From assembly GCA_029250345.1 (NCBI GenBank), contig JAQXFL010000073.1:1-22778 (forward strand): DNA of 22,778 nt, written 5' to 3'. A program made the translations under genes and the position numbers. Shown here one piece after another: positions 14,170-22,008 of the stretch. Source of the DNA: Candidatus Poseidoniaceae archaeon. Its GTDB lineage: Archaea; Thermoplasmatota; Poseidoniia; Poseidoniales; Poseidoniaceae. Each line of letters begins with the position of its first letter. Within the stretch, counting starts at the first letter, position 1. The notes beneath the pieces were generated by a model. The model was given only the letters and a program-made list of their open reading frames with translations. It was not told where the DNA came from and searched no databases.

Positions 14170-17100
14170 ATGATGACAGTCAATCTGCTCGGTAAAGAAG
14201 GCAAGAGAAAAGCGATTTTCCTTGTGATGTGCATGCTTCTTGCTTTGCTGCCAATGAGCAATGTTTCTGCAGAAGATATTGGAAATCCGAGCAATCTGCA
14301 AGCTCAAGACATCAGTGCAGTGTTTGATCCTGCCTCAGAGACCACAACGGTCACTTGGCGCAATATTGACATTGATGGTTCCGTTTTGCAGGGACTCTTC
14401 ACTGCTACGTACAATGTTTACCGTTCAAGTGAAGTCATAGACCAATCTTCAATTGGCGGCCTTACACCGTTTGAAACAGGAATTGTAGCCTGTTCTTCTG
14501 CAGAAGTCCAAAACGACGCTTTCAAATGCCGGGGAATCAATGGTACGGTCGCTCAACACTCCGTCTCTTTCCTCGTTTCCCCCGGTGAAAACGAATCGTT
14601 CTATTACGCAGTCACGACGACCCTTGGAGATGGAACTGAACTCACTGATTTGGATGAAAACGCCTCTCTAATCGAAACGCCTATTCTTGAACAGACGACA
14701 CCTATACGCACCCCGTACAACATCTTTGGTTCGTTTGACCCGGACTTGAGCCAATCGACCGTTCAATGGATCAATTACAACGACATCTTCCCAATTCTTC
14801 CCGACACTGGCGACGATGCCTACCAGATTCTACTCTATCGAACATCGTATCCCGTGACCCGTTCCAACGGTGCAAATATGCTTGCAACTGAAACACCAAT
14901 TGCAACCCTTCCAGCAGGTACCTCTTCGATTGTTATCGACGTACCGCAAAACACCGACAGAGAAGCGCATTACTCGGTCACCTACAATTTGCCGAATTGG
15001 ACTGCACCAGGCCAAGATTACCAAGACGTGCGTTTTCTTTCGAACAACGCAATGACCTCTCCGGTTATGGAAGACAACCTCCCCCCTGAACAAGTCAGTT
15101 CGATGTATGCTCAATTCAATGCCGAGCCAACCAACGGCGGTGGAACGACGACGGTTGTTTGGACCGATGTCGCAGGAGAGGTTGGAGAATCGTACCGCAT
15201 TTACATGTCTGGTACAGCGTTTTCGAGTGTTCTTCGCTCGGATGTACAACTTCTTGGAACTATTTCCGAAGGCGTGGAATCGTTCGATTATGAGGTGCCA
15301 ACAGGGCGACTCGGAAATGCGTATTACTGCGTGGCAACCGTCGACATGTACGGCGTCATGGATACAAATGTGAGTTTCAACTCCTGTTCTGATGCAGTCG
15401 TTGAAGATGCATTTAGCCCATGGATTGCTGAACCTTCCAATGTCTATGCCGAATTCATTGGTAACAAGACCACCAGAGTCTCTTGGACCGACCAGTTGGG
15501 CGTCGAAGGCGAGCAATACCATATTTACAAAGCCGGTTGGAAAGTTACCGGTGGAGAATGGGCTACATTCAACGGTTCACTCCAATGGCTCGGTTCAGTG
15601 AGTGACGGCGTGGGGTATTTCGATGTCGAACTTTCTGATGGCCTTCTTGTTTCTCGTCCGTATTATTTCGTGACGACTGAGGCTCTCTATGGGCATCTTT
15701 CAGGCACATACATGGACAAAAGACTGAATCAAAACTTTTTCCAGATTGCTGAAGGAAACGAAGAAGATACAACAGCACCTCTCCGTGTGAGTATGAAAGA
15801 AGTTCAATCCATCGGTTACCTGAACAAAGTTACTCTAGAGTGGTTCAACAGCGATGAAACCGACGAAGTTTACCAGGTCTGGCGCCATTACGGCGAACCG
15901 TTCGGGGAAGATGAGAGTGAGATCAGTTCAGTCTCTGAAGACGGTTGGGAGCTTGTCATTGACAACATACAAGCCGGAGCATCTGAAGAGAACACTTTCT
16001 TTAGACAAATTGACATTCCAAACGAAGTTGACCGTGATGTTTGGTATGCTGTAATGGTTGCTGACAAATGGGGCAATACAGATTTAGAGACCTATTCCGG
16101 CCTCAATTCCAACGCCATCAAAGTGACTGAAGACACCAAAGCACCTCAGGCGACTTTGGTTTTGATTAACGAAGACAACGAAGCTTTCACCAGTCCTTCG
16201 CTTATTGCAGGCGACTACAAGGTTCAAATTGAATTCGATGAATATCTCGACGTGAATCCGATGATTAACATCACCACACTTGGTGGTGGCGACCTTTCTG
16301 GTGGCGACCGTGAGATGGCTCTCATTCAAGAGAACGCTGGTAACCCAGACCGTGGACCAGTCTATGAACTCGACTTCTTCGTCACATCTGCCACCATTGC
16401 TGGCGGTATGGTTTTTGAAGTACAAATGGAAGACCTTGCCAACAATCAAGCTACGCAACAATGGACGGACCGAGCCGTTGATGCAGTTGCACCACAAGTC
16501 GTCATTTATTCGCCGTCTTCGTTCTCTGACAGTGAATCAAAGTACCTCTACGGTAACATGATTCAAGTTCTTGCAGGTGCAGAAGACGACGTGCGAATCG
16601 ATTCGTTCCAGTACAAGTTTACCTACAACTACGGAACGGGCCAATCAATCAACACACCTTGGACTGAAGCCACTGAAGTCACCAACCTTGACGGCGACAA
16701 CAGTTCCTTGGTTTTGGATTTGGAATTCTCAGCAGGAAACTTCCTACCAGGGCAACACGCTGTGTTTGTTCGGGCGGTTGACTCTGCAGGTAACGAGAGG
16801 TCAACAAGCGTCATTTTTGTTGTTGATGAATGCCGTAACCGGATTGACGGAACAACCTCATGCAACTATGTTGAATCACTCAAAGATGAGCCAGAGCCAG
16901 TTATTGTTGAACCGTCCATGACCGACCCTCCGTATATCTTGGTCTGGATACTTTCAGGAATCTTCGTGTTCTCATTGATTGTCATGTCGATGGTGATCAG
17001 TACCAGTATGAGCGGACCTAAGAAGAAGAAGGCAGGTTCCGAAGAAGAAGAAGATGAGGACTGGATGTCTGAGTTTATCGGAACTTCGCAAGATTTGGAC

Positions 17101-17427
17101 ATGGGTGCAGTCACTGACACAAGTGCAAAAACAGATGAAAAATCCGTTGAACCAGAGGCTGAAACTGAAGCTGAACCAGAAGAAGACCCATTCGCAGTGA
17201 ATGTTATTACTCGTAAAACACGTCGCAAGAAGGACGTCCCAGAAATCGTTGATGACGATGACGACGATGATGATGGTATCGATTGGGGCGAATACGACGA
17301 TGACGACGACGAAGAAGAGGCAGTTGAGGAAAAACCAGTCGCTAAGAAGCGCGCAGTTGGCCGTCGAGCAGCACCTCGTAAGGCTCCTAAGCGCAGAGCA
17401 GTCGGTCGCAAAAAGAGCGAAGACTGA
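14170..17427 (+). CDS. Large surface protein: Fn3/Ig-like ectodomain, one TM helix, acidic-then-basic cytoplasmic tail
   Basis: A 1085-residue exported, membrane-anchored protein. Residues 1-35 are a signal peptide (GKRKAIFLVMCMLLALLPMS, cleavage near NVSA-ED). Five or so beta-sandwich repeats of about 110-130 residues follow, each opening with a strand and a T-V-x-W core (TTTVTWRNID, QSTVQWINYND, TTTVVWTDVAG, TTRVSWTDQLG, KVTLEWFNSDE) and later a Y-x-I/V-Y or YQVW strand, as in fibronectin type III. Residues about 655-900 are Ig-like, with VFVRAVDSAGNERS. A single membrane helix lies at about 920-942 (ILVWILSGIFVFSLIVMSMV), then a stop-transfer PKKKK. The 140-residue tail holds an EEEEDEDW block, an Asp8 run near 1027 and an Asp5 run near 1041, and ends in a Lys/Arg/Ala/Pro segment with KRAVGRR and KRRAVGRKK. 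ATG 14170 and 14173 are both possible. Binding partner unknown; likely an adhesin or receptor. Confidence 0.85.
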   Translation: MMTVNLLGKEGKRKAIFLVMCMLLALLPMSNVSAEDIGNPSNLQAQDISAVFDPASETTTVTWRNIDIDGSVLQGLFTATYNVYRSSEVIDQSSIGGLTPFETGIVACSSAEVQNDAFKCRGINGTVAQHSVSFLVSPGENESFYYAVTTTLGDGTELTDLDENASLIETPILEQTTPIRTPYNIFGSFDPDLSQSTVQWINYNDIFPILPDTGDDAYQILLYRTSYPVTRSNGANMLATETPIATLPAGTSSIVIDVPQNTDREAHYSVTYNLPNWTAPGQDYQDVRFLSNNAMTSPVMEDNLPPEQVSSMYAQFNAEPTNGGGTTTVVWTDVAGEVGESYRIYMSGTAFSSVLRSDVQLLGTISEGVESFDYEVPTGRLGNAYYCVATVDMYGVMDTNVSFNSCSDAVVEDAFSPWIAEPSNVYAEFIGNKTTRVSWTDQLGVEGEQYHIYKAGWKVTGGEWATFNGSLQWLGSVSDGVGYFDVELSDGLLVSRPYYFVTTEALYGHLSGTYMDKRLNQNFFQIAEGNEEDTTAPLRVSMKEVQSIGYLNKVTLEWFNSDETDEVYQVWRHYGEPFGEDESEISSVSEDGWELVIDNIQAGASEENTFFRQIDIPNEVDRDVWYAVMVADKWGNTDLETYSGLNSNAIKVTEDTKAPQATLVLINEDNEAFTSPSLIAGDYKVQIEFDEYLDVNPMINITTLGGGDLSGGDREMALIQENAGNPDRGPVYELDFFVTSATIAGGMVFEVQMEDLANNQATQQWTDRAVDAVAPQVVIYSPSSFSDSESKYLYGNMIQVLAGAEDDVRIDSFQYKFTYNYGTGQSINTPWTEATEVTNLDGDNSSLVLDLEFSAGNFLPGQHAVFVRAVDSAGNERSTSVIFVVDECRNRIDGTTSCNYVESLKDEPEPVIVEPSMTDPPYILVWILSGIFVFSLIVMSMVISTSMSGPKKKKAGSEEEEDEDWMSEFIGTSQDLDMGAVTDTSAKTDEKSVEPEAETEAEPEEDPFAVNVITRKTRRKKDVPEIVDDDDDDDDGIDWGEYDDDDDEEEAVEEKPVAKKRAVGRRAAPRKAPKRRAVGRKKSED
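17250..17325 (+). repeat. GAT/GAC low-complexity tract encoding poly-Asp
   Basis: Within the cytoplasmic tail of the surface protein the DNA is an imperfect run of GAT and GAC codons, broken by a GIDWGEY segment and ending in GAA/GAG. It encodes Asp8 and then Asp5-Glu3. Codons alternate between synonymous GAT and GAC, so the protein composition rather than simple DNA slippage appears to be kept. Confidence 0.7.
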
Positions 17428-17457
17428 GTCAAATCAAGCGGTGAAGTCAAGGGCTGA

Positions 17458-17472
17458 TGCTTCTTCGAAGCA
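17458..17472 (+). promoter_or_regulatory. Small hairpin directly before the exchanger start codon
   Basis: TGCTTC (17458-17463) and GAAGCA (17467-17472) form a six-pair stem with a TTC loop, ending three bases before ATG 17476. In an mRNA continuing from the surface protein gene this structure would lie where the ribosome loads. It could tune translation, or be chance. It is not followed by a T-run, so it is not a terminator. Confidence 0.3.
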
Positions 17473-17475
17473 GAT

Positions 17476-18636
17476 ATGTCGGACCCAAAAACAGTAGGCG
17501 CTGGAGACATTTTAGTCGACGAGGCTGAAGAAGCAATGGAGCATTTACTCGCTTCATTCGACCCACGAAAGAACAAGTTGAATTTCCTCCTCCTTGCGAT
17601 TCCAGTTGCGTTGTACGCGAACTTTACTCACCAGGGCGGTCTTGCGTTTATTTTCTCGATGGTCGCCATAATGCCGCTTGCTTTCCTTATGGGCAAGGCA
17701 ACAGAAGAGATTGCGTTGCGAACGGGCGAGGCGGTTGGTGGATTGCTTAATGCGACCTTTGGTAATGCTGTTGAAATGATCATTGCAGGTCTTGCCCTTT
17801 ACACTGCTTCAAAGAATGAAGAGATTGCTGAAACGATGATTACAGTCACCCAAGCGTCATTGATTGGCTCGATTCTCGGAAACCTTCTGCTGGTATTGGG
17901 CTTAGCCATGGTTTGGGGCGGAATAAATCACAAAATTCAGTTTTTCAGTCAAGATGCTGGACAAATGAATGGATCGCTCCTTTTGCTTGCTATTGTAGCC
18001 CTTATCATACCGAGTGCCGTTCACCATTCAGGAGGCACACTCGGTGATGTTGCACAACTCTCACATTACGCAGCGGTCGTCCTCCTCGCCATATACGGCT
18101 TAGCACTTCTTTTCCAACTCAAAACGCACGTCGATGTGTTCGCTACCGAGGCTGGTCATGGTTCGCATGAAGACCCCGAAATGAGCATTAAAGACGCGTG
18201 GATTTTACTCATTCTTTCTACAATACTTGTCGGTTGGATGGCGCATATTTTGGTTCATAGCCTTGAAGTGGCGGTAGAGAAGTGGCATTTACCAGAACTG
18301 TTCATTGGCGTCATCTTGCTGCCGTTCTTCGGTAATGCGGCTGAACACTTCACTGCAGTATTGGTTGCTGGCAAGGATAAGATGGACCTCTCGATTGCAA
18401 TTGCCATCGGCAGCAGTGTACAAATTGCATTGTTCGTCGCTCCAGTCATGGTTTTGTTTGCATGGGTATTGGGCGTTAACCTTACTCTTGAGTTTGGCTT
18501 ACTTGAAACCGCAGCGACGTTTATCTCGGTGCTTGTTGCCAACTCGATCATGAGCGATGGCAAGTCCAATTGGCTTGAGGGCACCATGCTTCTAGCGTGT
18601 TATGTGATTCTGGCTCTGGCGTTTTTCCAAATGTGA
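17476..18636 (+). CDS. Cation/proton exchanger, CAX family
   Basis: A 386-residue membrane antiporter of the CaCA superfamily, which exports Ca2+ (or Mn2+/other divalent ions) in exchange for protons across the cytoplasmic membrane. Both inverted alpha-repeats are clear: LLNATFGNAVEMIIAG (about 90-105) and LLPFFGNAAEHFTAVLVAG (about 281-299), each with the essential GNAxE. About eleven hydrophobic helices are visible, with a His/Asp/Glu-rich loop between the halves (THVDVFATEAGHGSHEDPEMS). Length is normal for microbial CAX. The first 35 residues are soluble and acidic. ATG 17476 is preceded within three bases by a small hairpin. The small membrane protein gene starts 9 bases after the stop, so an operon is likely. 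Confidence 0.93.
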   Translation: MSDPKTVGAGDILVDEAEEAMEHLLASFDPRKNKLNFLLLAIPVALYANFTHQGGLAFIFSMVAIMPLAFLMGKATEEIALRTGEAVGGLLNATFGNAVEMIIAGLALYTASKNEEIAETMITVTQASLIGSILGNLLLVLGLAMVWGGINHKIQFFSQDAGQMNGSLLLLAIVALIIPSAVHHSGGTLGDVAQLSHYAAVVLLAIYGLALLFQLKTHVDVFATEAGHGSHEDPEMSIKDAWILLILSTILVGWMAHILVHSLEVAVEKWHLPELFIGVILLPFFGNAAEHFTAVLVAGKDKMDLSIAIAIGSSVQIALFVAPVMVLFAWVLGVNLTLEFGLLETAATFISVLVANSIMSDGKSNWLEGTMLLACYVILALAFFQM

Positions 18637-18645
18637 GTTGATGGT

Positions 18646-19194
18646 ATGGGCTTGAAGAATTTAATTGGTTACGCATTATCCGTATTGGCTTTCCTCCTCA
18701 TTGCAGGTGGAACTGTTGGTTACACTGTTGAAGGACAAATCGATGATGTCCCCACGCCAAACATTGAAGGTTTTGTCTTCTTTTCAGATGAGGCATTACC
18801 TGGCAACCCTGCGGCTCTTTTCATTACCGCAGATACGACTGTCAAATGGGATCGGGATGACATTTTCATGGTGATAGCCGATGAAAGTAAGAAGTCGCAA
18901 TGCGACGGGATACGGGCGAGTGGAGGGGGGTTCCTTCAATCGACATCAGACAGTCAAACGTGCCAGTACGGTGATACCGGATACGAAGCAACAGCCACCA
19001 ACGGTAACGATGGATTAGAGTGGCGAGTAACTGAAGGGGAGTTTTACGCTGGAATCGGTACGAAATCAGGAACTCTTCCTGCAGGTACAGATCTGTCTCT
19101 CGATTACGAGGTGAAATTGTCCGCAGGTGCGGCAACCTATCTGTTCAGTTTCCTAACTGGAATTGGCGGCCTAGGCATCTCACGAATGAAGTAA
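18646..19194 (+). CDS. Small membrane-anchored protein downstream of the exchanger
   Basis: A 182-residue protein I cannot assign to a family. An N-terminal hydrophobic helix (LIGYALSVLAFLLIAGGTVGY, residues 6-26) is an uncleaved anchor or signal peptide. The middle is a beta-rich extracellular region with FVFFSDEALPGNPAALFITADTT, a cysteine pair (SQCDGIR and QTCQYGD, able to form a disulfide) and LEWRVTEGEFYAGIGT. A weaker hydrophobic C-terminal stretch (ATYLFSFLTGIGGLGIS) may be a second membrane helix. Starting 9 bases after the exchanger on the same strand, it is probably cotranslated and could be an accessory or sensor subunit; that is inference from position. The stop directly abuts the convergent amidohydrolase stop. 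Confidence 0.75.
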   Translation: MGLKNLIGYALSVLAFLLIAGGTVGYTVEGQIDDVPTPNIEGFVFFSDEALPGNPAALFITADTTVKWDRDDIFMVIADESKKSQCDGIRASGGGFLQSTSDSQTCQYGDTGYEATATNGNDGLEWRVTEGEFYAGIGTKSGTLPAGTDLSLDYEVKLSAGAATYLFSFLTGIGGLGISRMK

Positions 19195-20454
19195 TCATTC
19201 AACGCCTTCATAGTACGACTGAACCGCTTGGTCCAGCTCATTCCAAGCCAAGTGTTCATCCAATGTTTGTGTTCGGCCATCGAGACGGACGCTTTTTCCA
19301 TCGACCCACATGTCGAGACATTCTGCGCCGTTAAACACGAGGTTGGCGAGGTGACGGTTTCCACTGCGTCCTGCGGGTCGCATTCGAACATCGTCGAGGT
19401 TCCATACAGCCCAATCCGTGCTCCCTTTTGTCGCCATGGAAAACACTTCACTGGCTGGTAACAACGTAGCATCCCAGTGGTCGTGACGCTGTACTAAGGC
19501 TGCGAGACGGGCTTCAGCAAGCAAATCTAATCCACTTCCGGAAGAGGCTGCGCCATCGGTCCCGATACGTACATCCACACCTGCATCCTTGTATGCTGGG
19601 TATGACATTGTACCTCCACATGCGATTTTCATGTTCGATGAAGGACAATGCACTGCTGTAACTTCATGTTCTGCAAGCATTCGAATCTCATTTTTCTTCA
19701 CCCATGAGGCGTGAGCGCACACGGTTCCTGGTTTGAAAAAGTCCAAACTGTTGAGGTATTCAACGGGATAAAAACCGGTTTTCTCGTGGCAGTCTGCGAT
19801 TTCCTTTCGGGTTTCACTGACATGAATATGCAAACGAGCATTGCGCTTTTCTGCTAACTCTGATGCTCTGCGCAATGTTTCTTCATTGCAGAGGTATACC
19901 GAATGCGTAGCAATCGCATACTGGATTTTATCATCTTGTTTCTGGGTTTTGAGTATGCTGTCCATTTCGTCGAGTGCTGATGCTGCATCGGGGTGTGAAG
20001 GCAGAGCAGCGTCGCTTACAGGGCCTCCAATCAATCCGCGAAGTCCAGCATCACCGAGGACTTTTCCAGTCACTGCGGGATAAAAATACATGTCTGCAGC
20101 GAATGATGAGCCCGTTCGAATCATTTCTGCGGCTGCGGCTTGTGCTCCGATGCGCACATACTCGGGATTGAGTTTTGCTTCTGTTGGAAAAATCGCTTCG
20201 TTGAGCCAACGGTGCAATGGGAAACCGTCACTAAAGTCTCGGGCATTCAGCTGCATTGCTAAATGCGTGTGCCAATTTTGAAGGCTACGAGTAATGAGGC
20301 GATTGGTGCCATCAAGGTCGGCCTGAACATCCTCATCTCCTTTTGACGGAGCGTAGCTTCCGTCCTTGTTGAGCAGCACATCCCCGACGTACTTACGGCC
20401 GCTTTCATCGTACAATATCGCGTTGCGATACCTCACGCTCATGTCCTCGGCCAT
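19195..20454 (-). CDS. Amidohydrolase, MTA/SAH deaminase type
   Basis: A 419-residue metal-dependent hydrolase of the amidohydrolase superfamily, closest to 5'-methylthioadenosine/S-adenosylhomocysteine deaminases that release ammonia from adenosine-like compounds. Visible metal and catalytic residues are NWHTHLAM (H62, H64), LHIHVSE (H211, E214), CAHASW (H248) and IGTDGAASS (D300). The block HCPSSNMKIACGG (from 269) is characteristic of the MtaD branch. The N- and C-terminal parts form the usual composite beta domain. Its likely role is to salvage or detoxify S-adenosylmethionine by-products, a need shared by methyltransferases, but the nearby DNA methyltransferase is not evidence of a link. 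ATG 20454 is used; ATG 20442 is an alternative. A related chlorohydrolase/guanine-deaminase activity cannot be excluded. Confidence 0.9.
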   Translation of the reverse strand: MAEDMSVRYRNAILYDESGRKYVGDVLLNKDGSYAPSKGDEDVQADLDGTNRLITRSLQNWHTHLAMQLNARDFSDGFPLHRWLNEAIFPTEAKLNPEYVRIGAQAAAAEMIRTGSSFAADMYFYPAVTGKVLGDAGLRGLIGGPVSDAALPSHPDAASALDEMDSILKTQKQDDKIQYAIATHSVYLCNEETLRRASELAEKRNARLHIHVSETRKEIADCHEKTGFYPVEYLNSLDFFKPGTVCAHASWVKKNEIRMLAEHEVTAVHCPSSNMKIACGGTMSYPAYKDAGVDVRIGTDGAASSGSGLDLLAEARLAALVQRHDHWDATLLPASEVFSMATKGSTDWAVWNLDDVRMRPAGRSGNRHLANLVFNGAECLDMWVDGKSVRLDGRTQTLDEHLAWNELDQAVQSYYEGVE

Positions 20455-20532
20455 GCAGATGGGTCTGCCTCAACCCTCATGAACGCTTTCAACCGTTTGC
20501 CTTATCTCTCATCGATGCTGCCGATGGTTTGC

Positions 20533-20605
20533 GCCACTGTGGCTTAGCTGGTATAGCACCTGATTCGTAATCAGGAGGTCGGGAGTTCGAACCTCCCCAG
20601 TGGCT
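20533..20605 (+). tRNA. tRNA-Thr (CGU)
   Basis: A complete cloverleaf of 73 bases. Acceptor GCCACTG pairs with CAGTGGC and the discriminator is T. The anticodon arm is CCTGA-TTCGTAA-TCAGG with anticodon CGT, reading ACG. The T-arm is GGGAG-TTCGAAC-CTCCC, and the D-arm carries AGCTGGTA. The 3' CCA is not encoded (TCCTCT follows), unlike the tRNA-Met in this window, so it must be added by the CCA enzyme. No intron. It sits three bases before the convergent end of pgk. Confidence 0.95.
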
Positions 20606-20608
20606 CCT

Positions 20609-21868
20609 CTATTGGTCAACTGCGTGTCGAATGTTGAGGGTAAATGCTTTTGCGCTCGCTTCCAAGCTGGCAACGGCAGGGAGGTTCTTCCCAGCAATGT
20701 AGTCCAAACATGCTCCACCGCCAGTCGAGAGGTGGCCCATTTTGTTCCGTAAGCCGTGCTTGACAATGAGCGTGGAGGTGTGCCCTCCTCCGACAACAAC
20801 ATAGCCGTTTGATTCTGCACATGCGTTTAACATTTCAACCGTACCAAAGGCGAAATCATCCAATTCAAAAACACCAGCTGGGCCGTTGAGGTGAATCGTT
20901 CCTGCCGATTTGATTGCCGCAGAGAGTTTTCGGATGGATTGAATCCCAAGATCGAAAATAGGTGCTTCGATTGGCAACTCTTCGATGGTAAGGTCGACAC
21001 GATTGTCTTCGATGTTTGCAGCAACATCAACTGGAAGGTGTATTTTTTCTTTGAAATCACTGAGCAGTGATTTGGCAGTTTCAACGGTTTGATGCCAATT
21101 CTTGCCAAGTTCATTGACTAAGAAATCATGGTTGACTGTTCCGATATTGAATCCTGATAGTTCGAGTAGGAGATTTGCGACGCCTCCAGTTGGCCAAAAT
21201 TCGTCGCAAATATCGTTTCGCAACATGTTGTCAGCAACGAGGATTGAGTCATCAACTTTGATTCCACCAAGAACTGCAAGGCAAGGCCGAGCAGGATTCT
21301 CAAGTGCTTGGTCCAACTTGTTGATTTCGTTCTTCATCAGTTCTCCGGCCACGCACGGAATCAAGTGCGTAAAGCCAACACCCGACGGCGTGCTACGATG
21401 AGCACAAGCAAATGCATCGTAGACGAACAGGTCCGCAACACTGGCTAGGTTTTGGACCATGGCTGTATCGGCATGGACTTCAAAATCGCCCTTTGTACTT
21501 ACTTCTTCATTGTACATTCGAACGTTGTTGAGCATGAGGATGTCTCCAACACTCATCTCTTCGATAGCGCGCATTGCTTTTTCACCGGCGAGGTCATCCA
21601 CCCACCTGATTGGCCGGCCAAGAATCCGACCTAATTCACGGGAATGGCCAAGTGTAGAAGTGAAATCGTTCTTGCCCGGGCGTGATTGGTGAGCTAGAAG
21701 AACCACTTTGGAGTGTTGAAGGCGATTGAGCGTTGGAACAATTGCTTTGATACGGGTTGTATCAAGGAACGCTTTGGTGTCAGGGCGGAGAGGACAATTG
21801 ATGTCGACTCGAACCAGAACTGTTTTGTTGTCGACGTTGACATTGTCGAGAGTTAGAACACTCGCCAT
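20609..21868 (-). CDS. pgk: Phosphoglycerate kinase
   Basis: A 419-residue glycolytic/gluconeogenic enzyme interconverting 1,3-bisphosphoglycerate + ADP and 3-phosphoglycerate + ATP in the cytosol. Family markers are VLVRVDINCPL near residue 20, AHQSRPG, NNVRMYNEE, DAFACAHRSTPSGVG (the substrate-binding His-Arg), GGIKVDDSI, LNGPAGVFE and the nucleotide loop STGGGACLDYIAG. In the GGGxS/T motif the usual bacterial Asp is His here (VVGGGHTST); I recall archaeal enzymes often have this, so I do not read it as inactivation. ATG 21868 (MASVLTLDNV) is preferred over the in-frame TTG at 21880. The gene is divergent from the DNA methyltransferase across 140 bases. Confidence 0.96.
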   Translation of the reverse strand: MASVLTLDNVNVDNKTVLVRVDINCPLRPDTKAFLDTTRIKAIVPTLNRLQHSKVVLLAHQSRPGKNDFTSTLGHSRELGRILGRPIRWVDDLAGEKAMRAIEEMSVGDILMLNNVRMYNEEVSTKGDFEVHADTAMVQNLASVADLFVYDAFACAHRSTPSGVGFTHLIPCVAGELMKNEINKLDQALENPARPCLAVLGGIKVDDSILVADNMLRNDICDEFWPTGGVANLLLELSGFNIGTVNHDFLVNELGKNWHQTVETAKSLLSDFKEKIHLPVDVAANIEDNRVDLTIEELPIEAPIFDLGIQSIRKLSAAIKSAGTIHLNGPAGVFELDDFAFGTVEMLNACAESNGYVVVGGGHTSTLIVKHGLRNKMGHLSTGGGACLDYIAGKNLPAVASLEASAKAFTLNIRHAVDQ

Positions 21869-21978
21869 TGATCTGTCCAAGTGCTCTCGGTTTTTGATTG
21901 CAACGGGTCAATCCGTGTTTCGGCAGACAAGATTTTCTCTCCAACCGCGCGTCTCGTACAACCCAACGGCGCGAAAGG

Positions 21979-21990
21979 TGATATAGCCGC
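21979..21990 (+). promoter_or_regulatory. TATA-like element of the DNA methyltransferase gene
   Basis: GTGATATAGCCG has its centre about 26 bases before the ATG at 22009. That is the distance at which archaeal transcription normally starts, so the transcript would begin at or next to the start codon and be leaderless. No ribosome binding site is seen, which agrees. The rest of the 140-base gap to pgk shows no other clear signal. Confidence 0.4.
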
Positions 21991-22008
21991 TAAGACCGCT
22001 GACAAAAG

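Noticed and set aside
14830..15522. 230-codon open frame on the minus strand inside the surface protein gene
   Set aside because: It has no recognisable domain, an arginine/histidine/cysteine-rich composition typical of a reverse-frame shadow, and lies wholly inside a well-supported gene.
16866..17576. Long minus-strand open frame rich in Ser opposite the tail of the surface protein
   Set aside because: It is the complement of the Asp/Glu codon runs; GAT/GAC read backwards gives Ser/Val codons. The plus-strand gene with signal peptide and domains explains the region.
20609..21868. His in place of Asp in the GGGDS-like motif of phosphoglycerate kinase, considered as a sign of inactivation
   Set aside because: All other substrate and nucleotide motifs are intact, and from memory archaeal enzymes commonly carry His here, so it is probably a lineage feature.
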